Shown here piece by piece: positions 24,178 to 36,770 of a stretch of DNA of 64,000 nucleotides. The stretch is from the NCBI GenBank assembly GCA_016617855.1, contig JAECUM010000860.1, positions 62,001 through 126,000 of the forward strand. The letters are read 5' to 3'. The DNA comes from Megalonaias nervosa. Lineage: Eukaryota; Mollusca; Bivalvia; Unionida; Unionidae. The notes under the pieces are model-generated. The model worked only from the letters and a program-made list of their open reading frames with translations, made no database searches and was not told the origin of the DNA. Within the stretch, counting starts at the first letter, position 1; each line of letters begins with the position of its first letter. Made by a program: the position numbers and the translations under genes.

Positions 24178-25098
24178 TGTTACGTGACTAGGCTTGTACA
24201 AAGTAACAAAGAAAAGAGTGAAGCCAACAAGCTTTGTAAATTTAACAAAATAATTTATTTCCCTTGAAAACATGATAAAAATATGAAAAAATGACTTACG
24301 GTTTGTGAATATAATTTAAAAATTAATCCTAGAATTTAAAAATATAAGTCCTATCACTAAAAAGTTCTAATTGAATCCAAGTTCAAATCTTGATGAAGTT
24401 CCAAGATGGAAGGTGATGACGTCCTCTATAAGCAGTTTTGTGCTGATGTGTCAACAGTTCCTTGCTGAATCACTAAGAATATAGTTCCGGCTTTAGAATT
24501 CCGAATAATTTTTAGTAAATGACTTGGTCTAAGAATTTCGACGAATACAAGTAAAGTCTCCAGGAAAATAAATTATTTTAAATAAAAAAACTCAATTCAA
24601 ATGGCAACAACAGGAATACCTTTCAGCCTGAAGGTATGATTTACAACTGACTCAGAAACACTGAGATTGAGTATTAAACCCAACTAAAAAATGCAATTTC
24701 AGACCCACGTGATGGGTCACATGATCACTCTGTCCGAACAGTACAGTAAAAAATATGTCAATTATCACGTACTCTAATAAGTCTTAGCTAAAACCCAAAG
24801 ATTCCCACACTGGAAATGAATTTAAAAATAAAACGTTCATTCAACTAACACGCAGGCCAAGCATGACCTTGATTACGACCAATGATTTTCACTCTGTGTT
24901 TATCAAATTTTGAACCAAGGTCAGTAACTAGGTCAGCTAAAAATACAATGAAGCAACACTGTTATTTACTAGAACTTAACTGAATTTTTCTAGAAAAATG
25001 TCAAATCCAGTGAATAAAGTTATTACAATAACATGTAATGAAATAAAAATAAAATAAAAAAGAATTTAAAACTAGCAATTAAATTACATATACGTAAC
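24178..25098 (-). mobile_element. LTR-like element, copy 1
   Basis: The copy starts tgttacgtg and ends tacgtaac, with flanking tcaag on both sides. It shares long stretches with copies 2 and 3: aagagtgaagccaacaagct, aataatttatttccc and atgtaatgaaataaaaat. Bounded by TG and an inverted TAAC(A) end, about 0.92 kb and with no open frame, it fits a solo LTR. Orientation is inferred from an AATAAA-type site near one end on the minus strand. It interrupts the 28-bp array. Confidence 0.7.
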
Positions 25099-26600
25099 TC
25101 AAGTACTCTTAATGATGATTCTTGTATCAAGTACTCTTAAAGATGCTTCTTATATCAAGTACTCTAAATGATGAACCTTGTATCAAATACTCTGAATGGT
25201 GCTTTTTATATCCAGTACTCATAATGATGATTATTGTATCAAGAACTCTTAATTATGCTCTTGTATCAAGTACTCTTAACGATGATTCTTATATCAAGTA
25301 CTCTTAATGATGCTTATTATATCAAGTACTCTTATTGTTTTTTTGTACTCATAATAATGCTTATTATATCAAGTACTCTTAATGATGTTTGTTATATCAA
25401 GTACTCATAAATTGATCCTTGTATCAATAACTCTTAATGATGTTTATTATAATAACTACTCCTAATGCTGTTTAGTATATCAAGTACTCTTAATGATGCT
25501 TATTATATCAAGTACTCTTAATGATGATCCTTGTATCAAGTACTCTTAAAGATGTTATTTATATCAAGTACTCATAATGATGAACCTTGTATAAAATACT
25601 CTTAATGATGCTTTTTATACCAAGTACTCATAATGATGCCTCTTGTATCAAGTACTCTTAATGATGCTTCTTGTATCAAGTACTCTTAAAGATGCTTCTT
25701 GTATCAAGTACTCTTGATGATCCTTGTATCAAGTACTCTTAATGATGTTTTTATATCAAGTACTCTTGATGTTTTTATATCAAGTACTCTTAATGATGAA
25801 TCTTATATCAAGCACTCTTAATGATGATCCTTGTATTAAATACTCTTAATGATGTTTTTTATATCAAGAACTCATAATGATGAACCTATATCAAGTACTT
25901 GTAATGATGATCCTTGTATCAAGTACTCTTAATGATGCTTCTTATATCAAGTATTCATAATGATGAACCTTATATCAAGTACTCTTAATGATGATTCTTG
26001 TGTCAAGAACTCTTAATAATGCTTCTTCTATTGAGTACTCTTAATGATGATTCTTATATCAAGTACTCTTAATGATGCTTATTATATCAAGTACTCTTAA
26101 TCATGTTTATTATCTCAAGTACTCTTAATGATGACCCTTGTATCAATAACTCTTAATGATGTTTATTATAATAACTACTCTTAATGCTGTTTATTATATC
26201 AAGAACTCATGATGACGATCCTTGTATCATTGTACTCTTAATGATGCTTCATGTATCAAGTACTCTTAAAGATGCTTTTACATTAAGTACTCTTAAAGAT
26301 GCTTTTATATTAAGTACTCTTAATGATGAACCTTATATCAAGTACTCATAATGATGCTTCTTGTATCAAGTACTCATAATGATGCTTCTTGTATCAAGTA
26401 CTCATAATGATAAACCTTATATTAAGTACTCTTAATGATGCTTACTGTATTAAGTACTCATAATGATGATTCTTGTATCAAGTACTCTTAAAGATGCTTC
26501 TTGTGTCAAGTACTCCTAAAGATGCTTCTTGTGTCAAGTACTCTGAAAGATGCTTCTTGTGGCAAGTACTCTTAATGAAGCTTCTTGTATCAAGCACTGA
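25099..26600. repeat. 28-bp minisatellite, right part
   Basis: This is the same unit as 23440-24177, with more length variants and point changes. Together the two parts hold roughly 80 units. Confidence 0.93.
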
Positions 26601-28834
26601 TTGAGATTTGAAAGCAATAAAACATAATTTGTTCCTTCACACGTGTTTTTGTTAAATGGGTAAATGACCAGGCATAAACTAATCTTGTTAGGGTAGAATC
26701 TACTACTGTCATGTGGTCTTTGGAATTCAGAAGATGTCTAATCATGGAATTAAATTCAACCATTCCAAGACTAATATTAGGGAACTTAAACTTCTACAGA
26801 TAATTTGTAAAATATATGCAGATACTCTCATATACAAAAAATAAGCTTCTAATTGATATCTGATCTGCAGTGAGACTTAGTGGAAGTGATTGTAAGAAAA
26901 CGGCACTGAGGCTTGAGTATTCCCCTTGCCAGTTTTAAAAGCTGTTAAGATTATTACATTACATAACAATTTTCAATGAGAACAAATCTGAAAGCTGTAG
27001 GGTGACCTTTAGAAAAAGAAAAATTGCTTTATCTGAAAATTAATGTTACAAGTGTTTTCTTGGCCTGTCAGTTTATGTTTTAATTTGTACAGTGACCATT
27101 ATCTTACAATCGGACACAGTGTATATAAATGGCTGTGACCTCCATTTTCATAGTCGATCATATATTTTTCTATTTTCTGATAACTTTTCCCATGTTAATT
27201 GTACGCTGACAATACTCTCATAATCAGGTCATATGATGTACATAAAAGGATGCCTCCTTAGATCTAATTTTGTTCCATTTTTCCGACATCATCTACCAGG
27301 GTAGTTTGTTAGTTCAATCTATATGATAACCATAAGAGTTTGAAGCTTATAGTACAGTCATTTTTCTGTAGTGTTTAATATCTTTTGTTCAAGTTTCTGA
27401 TGAATTTTATCCAAACATGCAACTGTTAAAACATTTCTGAAGTTCAAATATTTTTGAGACATCTGTGTCATGTATGTATACAATCGTCAAAACATTTGTT
27501 TAATTCCCAAAAATTCTAGAGTGCAAGAAGTACTTGAGGCACTTTTAAATAAATGCTGGTAAATTAGCAATCTGGAATTCACTCTGATTTAAGGAGGTGG
27601 TGGGGTGCATCCTGACACAGTAATATTTCTAAACAATATAAATATATCAAGCACTTTCCGTAATTGTGTTGGCGGGCAAATAAATTATGAATTCTCTTCA
27701 AAAATGTATTAATTGATATGCCTCCTTTATATAAAATTCATGTTTTCTTTACATTTTATTGATTTATCACTGGTATTTGAGATAAAGGAGACCAGTGACA
27801 AACTTGCAGGACTTCATTTCCTTCTCTGAGAATTTCATATGAATTATTGTGACAGCAGCACATAGGATTGACCCTTCTGTCCACACAATTATCTGGTTAA
27901 GTCTTGGGTTTAGGTCATTTTTCATTAAGTAAGTACTCCTCATAAAACATTTACATACCAAGTCATGTGACTCAGTAGGCAACAGTACCAGAGATAAATG
28001 ACCAAAACACAAACCCTAAAATTAGTGTTGAAGGATGGGCATCAAATGGGTTTCCATACAGACATCATTCTCCATCAGCTGCAGCTTCTTTGCAATCATG
28101 CAAAATTTCCAGTTATTTTAAGTTTTTATTAAGATCATGCAAAATCTTGCTCTGAGTTGAAATTTGAAAAATATACTTAACCAAAATGGGGCTTGGAGGA
28201 AACTTTGAATTCACAATAGTTGAACATATTATCCATGAATGAGTTATAATGATTGGGACTTCAACCCTTAATTCAATCCCCAATTCAACCCTTAATTCAA
28301 CCAATAGCCAAGCCATATTAAGATTTCCTGACATATATTAGGGAAAAACAATAGTGCAAACTTTCCATACTGAAAAACGATGTAAAGAGTCGCAACATGA
28401 AAATGAAACATCACTACAGCGACCTGACCAATCTGAGTCTATCCTCTTGCATGTGTAAAATCGACTCAATACTGGACCATTTTAGGGGCTGAAAACTCAC
28501 TAGTCCTAAGCTGAAATGGTGAAAAAAAGTATTCAGCAGTCAAGTAAATTTTCCAATCACCCAAGCATGCGCTGATTCCAGGCTACCAATATGTAAATCT
28601 TTAATGAAAAGGATGTTCTATCTGTCAAGAACATTGCCAAGCTTATAACTTAAATCACACACTTTCTACAAGATGATGTTTTCCAAAAGTTTTTCCATCA
28701 CTCTTCAACAATAATAAATGCTTACCATAAGGAGAGCAGACTGGTCTTGATTTTGAAAAATGCTTAAAACTGGTGTTAGTTCAGGGTCACAGAATATATT
28801 CAGGAAAACAACCTTTCACACAACTCAAATCTTT
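26601..28834. other. Unassigned intronic sequence
   Basis: The stretch is AT-rich and unique-looking. Minus-strand open frames at 27767-28012 and 28113-28334 lack splice borders or a recognisable domain. A short local repeat, aattcaacccttaattcaac, occurs near 28265-28300. Confidence 0.4.
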
Positions 28835-28837
28835 AAT

Positions 28838-29100
28838 GGGGTCCCCGAGTGGCCGAGTGGTCTAAAGCGCTCTCCGTTACGGATCACTGCCATCTCACCT
28901 CTGTCTGCGTGGGTTCGAATCTAGGATTCGGCAAATGTGGATATGTGAGAAAGCTTGCCAGTAGCTTCTTGTGGGTCAGTGGTTCTTTCCGGGGATTTCC
29001 CGGTTTCTTCCTCCACCATTAATACTGGCTGCCATGTATAGCCTATCGTGTGCTGAAAAATGGCGTTAAGCCCCACATCAACAACAACAACAACAACAAA
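28838..29100 (+). mobile_element. SINE, family A, nearly intact
   Basis: It begins ggggtccccgagtggccgag, with A box tggccgagtggt and B box gggttcgaatc. The body ends gctgaaaaatggcgttaag and the tail is (CAA)n. The flank aaatcttt occurs at 28827-28834 and again at 29101-29108. The head resembles a class II (Leu/Ser-type) tRNA. Confidence 0.92.
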
Positions 29101-29214
29101 AAATCTTTGACGTCATTAACTTTAAGATGAAGTATAAATCTACTTTAACGGGCAGCTAATTAAGAGTTAATATGAGCAAATAAAAATTTTGTAGTTCTTG
29201 CCCGATTTGGTGAG

Positions 29215-29610
29215 TGGATATTTATTGATCTTTCAACCCCTAGTAATCTGATGGCACAAATTATAATGATGGCAGATATGGGTTTACTCCATTCTAATTA
29301 ACAAGTGAACATAATACTGAACCTAATCAGATGGCCTAAATTATATGTAATGGTAGATTTGAATCTACACTGTTCAACATGTGATGTCAAGTGAACAGAT
29401 TACTGGACCTAATCAGACTGCATAAATTATATGCAATGGTAGACTTAAATATATACTTTCGACATGTAATGTCAAGTGAACAGAATATTGGACCTGATCT
29501 AATGGAACTTGGAGTTATATGTGACAGTAAATTTGAACCTACAATGTCCTACTCATCTGCGAAGTGAACAAAATACTGAAACTGATCTGTCAGCACAAAA
29601 TACAGTGTTC
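29215..29610. repeat. 86-bp tandem repeat, about four units
   Basis: The motifs acctaatcagatgg, gtcaagtgaacag and taatggtaga recur. The block start cctaatcag lies near 29322 and 29408, then (as cctgatct) 29493. Units are clearly diverged. Confidence 0.8.
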
Positions 29611-31756
29611 CCTCATGAGAAAGGTGCTTCAGTGTAACAGTTTTATTTGCTGGGTAGGGTCATAAATCCTAATACATAACAGGAATACATGTACTAATTA
29701 TAATGCACTCCAGTATTAAACTACCTCACATATTAGACAGTACATTCTTTTTGGTCCCATTAACAGTGTTATAGTGAGGGAAAGCTTTATAATGCATCCC
29801 AGGCTAAGACCACCTCACGTATAATGAAGTACACTTTTATGGATAGTGAGGGACAACTGTATATGTACCCTAATACAAGACTACCTCACATATAATGAGG
29901 TACACTTTATGGGTCCTATGAACAGTGTTATAGTGAGGGAAAACTGTATACTACATACCCCAGTATAAGACCACCTCACATATAATGAAGTACACTTTAA
30001 TGGGTCCCATTAACAGTGTTATAGTGAGGGACAACTGTGTAATGAACCCCAGGATAAGACTACCTCACATATAAGACAGTACATTCGTTTTGGTCCCATT
30101 AACAGTGTTGTAGTGAGGGACAACTGTATAATCAAACCCAGTATAAAACTACCTCACATATAATGAAGCAAACTTTTATCAGTCCCATTAACAATGTTAT
30201 TGTGAGGGACAACTGTATATGTACCCCAGTATAAGACTACATCACGTAGAACGAAAATACAATTTTATGGGTCCCATTAACAGTGTTATAGTGAGGGACA
30301 ACTGTATATGTAACCTCGTATAAAACTACCTCACATATAATGAAGTAAACTTGTATCGGTCCCATTAACAGTGTTGTAGTGAGGGTGAACTGTATATTAT
30401 GTACCCCAGTATAAAACCATCTCACATATAATGCAGTACACTTTTATGGGTCCCATTAACAGTGTGATAGTGAGGGACAACTGTATATGTACCTTAGTAC
30501 AAGACTACCTCACATATAATGAAGTACATTTCATGGGTCCCATTAACAGTGTGATAGTGAGGGACAACTGTATATGTACCTTAGTACAAGACTACCTCAC
30601 ATATAATGAAGTACATTTCATGGGTCCCATTAACAGTGTTATAGTGAGGGACAACTGTGTAATGAACCCCAGGATAAGACTACCTCACATATAAGACAGT
30701 ACATTCGTTTCGGTCCCATTAACAGTGTTATAGTGAGGGACAACTGTATATGTAACCTCGTATAAAACTACCTCACATATAATGAAGTAAACTTTTATCG
30801 GTCCCATTAACAGTGTTGTAGTAAGGGTCAACTGTATATCATGTACCCCAACATAAAACCATCTCACATATAATGCAGTACACTTTTATGGGTCCCATTA
30901 ACAGTGTGATAGTGAGGGACAACTGTATATGTACCTTAGTACAAGACTACCTCACATACAATGAAGTACATTTCATGGGTCCCATTAACAGTGTTAAAGT
31001 GAGGGACAACTGTATATTATGTACTCCAGTACAAGACCATCTCACATATAATGAAGCACACTTTTATGGGTCCCATGAACAGTGTTATAGTGAGGGACAA
31101 CTGTATACTGTGTACCTCAGTAAAGGACCACCTCATATAATGAAGAAAACTTTTGTGGGTCCCATTAACAGTGTTAAGTAATTTGATCACAGTATAATTG
31201 ACCCCATTATAAGATTACCTCACATATAAGATAGTATATTTTTATGTATCACAAATTCAAGAGTGTTGGAGTGAGAGAACACAGTATAATGTACCCCAGT
31301 ATAAGACTACCTCACATATAAGACAGTATACTTTTATGGGTTCCATAAATAATGTGTTAAAGCAAGGGAAAACTGTATAATTTACCCCAGTATAAGACTA
31401 CCTCACATGTAAGACAGTATACTTTTATGGTTCCATAAATAACATGTTAAAGTGATGGACAACTGTATAATGTACCCCAGTATAAGATTACTTCACAAGT
31501 AAGACAGTATACTTTTATGGGTCCCATATATGGTGTTAAAGTGAGAGACAACTGTATAACTGACCCCAGTATAAGACTACATGTACTTCACATGTAAGAC
31601 AGTACACTTTTATAGGTCCCATAAACAGTGTTCAAGTCAGGGAAAACTGTATAATTTACTCCAGTAAAAGACTACATCATATATGTGACAGAACACTTTT
31701 ATGGGTCCCATGAACAGTGTTTTAGTGATGGAATACAGTATGATGTAGCCCAGTAT
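29611..31756. repeat. ~89-bp minisatellite, about 24 copies
   Basis: Units contain gtcccattaacagtgtt, agtgagggacaactgta and actacctcacatataatga, at 87 to 91 bp. The marker gtcccatta lies near 30182, 30271, 30359, 30450 and 30537. The last units are diverged. A short continuation follows the SINE at 31757-31888. Small open frames (30431-30694, 30873-31181) reflect the repeat. Confidence 0.93.
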
Positions 31757-31888
31757 TGTTGTTGTTGTTGTTGTTGTTGTAGGGTTTAATGCCATTTTTC
31801 AGCACAAGATAGGCTATACATGGTGGCCAGTATAACTGGTAGAGGAAGAACCCTGGAAAAATCCGGGAAGAACCACCAATCCATGAGA
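31757..31888 (-). mobile_element. 5'-truncated SINE, family A
   Basis: Only the 3' body and (TTG)n tail are present; the tRNA-like head is missing. The flank gcccagtatt occurs on both sides (ending at 31756 and again from 31889), so the copy was truncated when it inserted. It lies inside the ~89-bp array. Confidence 0.88.
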
Positions 31889-31935
31889 GCCCAGTATTGA
31901 AAAGTGTTGTAATGAAGGATCACTGTATATGAAGC

Positions 31936-33483
31936 AGCATATCTAGGTCTACCCTGTATCCAGCTGGATATGCATTATACACAAGTAGCTCAAATTAAAA
32001 TTAAACTCTGCTTCAGGGGAAATCACTCCATTATTCTCTTACCATGAAAATCTGAATCAAAATATTAATGAGATTGGACTGAATATTTATACCATTCTCT
32101 TTCTTCAACCCATGAAAACTCTGCTTTATCCATTCTCTTTCTTGAGGATGAATTAAGTTGAATTTTTTTTTTTTTGAGGCAGAAGGTTACATTTAATGCT
32201 AACAGAAATAATTTGTATATGTTATTTACTCTTAGTATACTAGCTGTCAAAGCCAATAATACATTACATTTTGATTGATCTTCTACACTACTAACTGACA
32301 TAGACTGATAAAGCAATTTGCATCACTTATCACTGATGCCAACACAATATGGCTGGACCTTTATGGCAATTAAACCATTATCTGCAACACTGAACAACTC
32401 CAGTTAATTCCAACTGGCTGCAGAGTTTCCCTGTTAATCAATGATACTTATTGATCAGGTTGGCAAACAAGCTTGTTGACTACCACTCTCTCCTGAATCC
32501 AAGTACAAGTGCAAAAACCTGCAATGCATATTCAAATACAATATTATGCAATTATTTCTCTGAACCAGTGCCTGGCAAGATTTTTTTCAGGGATTGATGG
32601 TGGAGTGGAAGGTGCCATGGGGCATTTCCAGGGGCACTTTCTATCACGAAGAGGCATTTTATTCATACAAAACAATTCATTATCATCAATTCATATCATG
32701 TTGTTTTTCACAGACATAATTATAATAAATAAATTACAAAAAATGAAAATTGTACAATGTACCTTAACTAGCAGAGTTCAAATAGGTTTTCCTTAAAATT
32801 TGCATCCATTTATTATGCAAGTGTTGCAAAGATTAGAGGGGAGAAAGCCCGAAGCGGGCAAGCTAGGGCTGTGTGGCATTTTCTTCTGCCTAGAATAATG
32901 TGAACAACTCAGTTATGAATTTTAACCGAATGCTAGTGTAAAAGAATAACATTTTTGAGGAACTGCTTGAGAACCTTTAAAAGTACTCAAACAGAGCTCA
33001 ACTGCTGAAAATGAATCATTAGAAATCCATGAGAAGTTAATTAACTTTCCTCCTTTTATTACTTTTATGTCCAATTATTCAAATTGCGGCATTCTGGAAA
33101 TGCTCCAACATGATACATTAAAAACAATTAAAAAAATCCATCTATTTTCATACTTGTTTTAATTATCATGGTCACTTAGGCAAATGCAATACAAAATTTG
33201 CTGACATGATCATGGCCCAATGAACCTGATGTCATGAGAAGATTACTGAATTGATCTCTAACATTCTTAAGATATATCCAAATGCCAAGTTTGGTTAAAA
33301 TCCATAATTACCATAGTTTTAACCTGTTTATTCAAAAGCCCAAGTTATGACCACTGAACTGGCATGGACATAATAGGTATTCGTATTATATCCATAAACA
33401 TGTTTTGATAAAAATCCTTTAATATTGTTGTCATGTTATCATACTCACAAACCATTGCAGATACCCTTCTCTCTCCACTACCC
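31936..33483. other. Unassigned intronic sequence
   Basis: Short open frames (32065-32316 minus, 32509-32796 plus) have no recognisable domain. No repeat is noted. Confidence 0.4.
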
Positions 33484-33712
33484 AGTGGCCCCAACGAGGG
33501 GTGAGTGATCTATCAAGCTATCACTGATATCTCACCTTTCTCAGCCTAGGTTCAAGTCTCATGCTTGGCCAATGTAGGCTTGTGAAAAAACTTTTTAAGT
33601 ATCATCATGTGGGTTGGTGGAGTTCTCCAGGGTTCTTCTTCCACCAAATATACTGGCCCATGTATATCCTATGGTGCCAAACTAAAAACAACCAACTAAC
33701 CAACCAACCAAC
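33484..33712 (+). mobile_element. Degraded SINE, family A
   Basis: Weak matches to the head (agtggccccaac, gatatctcacctttc) are followed by clear body parts (ggttcttcttccaccaaata, tactggcccatgtatatcct) and an ACCAACC-rich tail. This is an old copy. Confidence 0.7.
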
Positions 33713-35593
33713 CCTTCCCCCTCCCACCCCCACCACTGAATATAAATGTCCTTGAGATTGATGTCAGAGTGCTGTCAACTTGTTAATGGAAACTCAAAGC
33801 AAATTATCTGATCAAAATCCATTGGCATATGAGTCAATGTATTCTATTCATGGTCCTATCAATTTTCTATTTTCAGACAAAATGTCCAATTGTTTTGGAG
33901 TTTTTTTCATTTCTTAATTATATTGTCTTCTCATTAAATTATTTTAGTTGTCTGAAGTTTTAATCCTAATTTCAGATATAGCATCATTCATGAAATCATT
34001 TGACTCATACAATGGCCAAAACCTGTCACTGTGCGATTTGTCCCAATACTAATACATCAATTTCAAATACAGAGCCAGTAACTTCCAAACTAAAGACAAT
34101 TTAATATACACTTTCAAACTCATTAATACTCCCTTTCAGAGCGATTTTATCTGCAAATTGTTAGATTAAAACTGATTTTCCAATTATGCCCCCTGCTGAG
34201 ACAAGACGCATTGTACTGCAGCCATTGATATATCTGAGCATAGAATTTTGTATTGTCCAGCTAGTTTTGGTATTTGCTGTATTCAGATTGATGAAATGTT
34301 AAATACTGTTCACTTTATAAATAAAGCTAGAGCATAAAAATCATACCATATTATGTTCACTTATACTGCAAAAAAACAGACCTAGATATGTCAACGCATA
34401 TGTGCTGGCAGATCTAAGTTATGCAGTTTGTTAGTAATAATCAGTAGAACAAACAACACAGACTCTGATCTGCCAATGCATTATGCAGTGGAAAGATCAG
34501 AGTTTACGTTGTTTGCAAGTGGACCTGACTTATAAAGAGCATATATATGGTTAGGCTAATAAATCATCCCCACACCTGTAATGATACTGATTGGCAGTTT
34601 AGGAGCTGATATCACCTATTAATTAGAACCAGCAAGAATCGGCAGACAATTTTGTCTCAATCATCAGTGTACATTTAAACACTTACCAGTATTTCTCAAG
34701 GCTGTGGAGATTATTGTTGGCTTAAGGGTTCTTTTGGCAACATGTACATTATATTTCCAGATCAAATCCTATGTTGGCGACTTGTAAATCCACATGGAAT
34801 AACTCAACCCTCTGTCCTGTGGCCATTTTTAATTCTGTGCTAGATATGGCTGTTACCAAATACCAGTGAGTGTCTAAAGTGTGTGCAGGTGTGTTCCAAA
34901 AATGATTTGTATGCAGCAAAATTGCACATTTTAATAAACAGGTGACATCAGACCCACATATCATCCATTAGTATCAACAGTGATTTGGGAGGTTGATTTA
35001 TCGGGCAAATATATGGTATAATAAATGACAATGTATACATTTTATAGACACGTAAGAGATGGGCTCCAACATTTAGTCACAGAAAGCCACAAAATACCTG
35101 GATATTATTCCAAAGTGACCCAGTATAAAATGTAATACACTGGTCAGTGGTGCCCCATTATAATACCCTTCACTATAAGATGTATGTTACTTAATACTGT
35201 GATGGGCTTGGATTCCATTAAATTAATGGCTTAACTTATTTCTATTATAATTTACTTAATTTATTTCCAGTGATTAAGTTCTTTTATGACAATTGAAACC
35301 TTTTATAATTGAGATTTTAAAAGCATGTAGTTCAAAGTCCTATTCTGTGGTTTTTGATAACCGAATGTGACATACTCTCACTTATAAAACAGTACACAAT
35401 TAGCTTCACTATAAACATGATTATTATGAGAGAGCTGATCAAACGTACATCTCTAACATAAAGATAAGTTTAAGAATACTAATTCTGAATATGGATTAAA
35501 TATAGATTAACTGTATCTAAAGTTAACTAATTTGAAAATAATTTTAAATCATGTGTCAGTACTCGTTGAATACTGTTTCTTTAATGTAGTCCA

Positions 35594-35597
<4 letters not shown>
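33713..35597. other. Unassigned intronic sequence
   Basis: No gene or repeat is recognised. The open frame 34749-34964 on the minus strand is unsupported. Confidence 0.4.
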
Positions 35598-35632
<35 letters not shown>

Positions 35633-35915
35633 TTGGATTTTTAAAGTAGCTTTAACAATTTTTCAGTCATATCGCTACGATGTCTGCAGTGTGGCAGTTT
35701 ATAGTGATGTCTAGCACTGGGGTATCATGCCACAGACATGTAGTATCATGTCCCACCCAGTCACATTATCCTGACACCAGGCAGGCCAGTCCTAACACTA
35801 ACCACTTAATGCTGAGCGCCGATGCTAGTATCATTTTTCATAAGTCCTTGGTATGTGTTCGAACCCGCAACCTCCCACACCTGAAGTGGACACTCTAACT
35901 ATTTTGGACACTGGA
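35598..35915 (-). mobile_element. SINE, family B, with (GT)n tail
   Basis: The body matches the copy at 41821 on the opposite strand (cgatgtctgcagtgtggcag, ccacttaatgctgagcgcc). The tRNA-like head is worn. A GT run at 35598-35629 forms the tail. The flank agtcca occurs on both sides. Confidence 0.85.
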
Positions 35916-35923
35916 GCAGTCCA

Positions 35924-36770
35924 AGATTTATGCTTACAATGCACCTTCAAAATGATGTTATCATTACATTAATACACTGATATGATGTTCCTTTTTACCA
36001 AGGTGCATCACAGTGTAATGAACCTGGGAGAGAATTTATGTAAAACAGCATGCATGTAACGTCTGGCTGTTCTTAAATAAAACAAAATACACAATTTTAA
36101 TAATCACAATGCCAGCCTGTTGAAACTTAATTAAAATGACAACCAAAAAAATGTACAATACCTTGTGAAATTCTGAGCAATTTATGACCTGCCAAAAATT
36201 GTTCACATAGGCTTTCTGTTGTGGAAAACTGATCTCAATAACTGTGTCACAGTTCACTTGCCAACATATACTTTCCTTGGTGTATTTGATAATAGGTGAT
36301 CTTCAATCTATGTTAATTATACTAATTACACCATTACTGAATAGACAGTAACAGGTACTTTTTCCTTTGTGTGTTTAATAAGAAGAGTCAATTATCTTCA
36401 ACCCCTGCTAATTATACCAATTCTTAAAAACTAATTCAGCCATTATTTTATGGAGTATCAGTGACAGGATACTATTTCCTCTAGCTTTTCAATGTAATGA
36501 CCCTTATTTGGGAAACATATTTAACCAGCAGTAGTCCAAGAAAATGCACACCAACCTTTACAGTTTTAATTGACTGCATGACTTTGAGCAGTTCAAGCAA
36601 CTTCATGGTTGCCACAATGTAACATATACAAATTCAAATTGATCTAACATCAAAATTTTATCGTTTAATTTTATTCAAGTTTTCAGCAAATTATAAGAAT
36701 TCATTTTACTTTGACTAACACTTTTGCCGTAATAAAGACTTTGAATTAAATGCTAAGACAATGAAGAGAC
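35924..36770. other. Unassigned intronic sequence
   Basis: Nothing is recognised. Confidence 0.4.
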
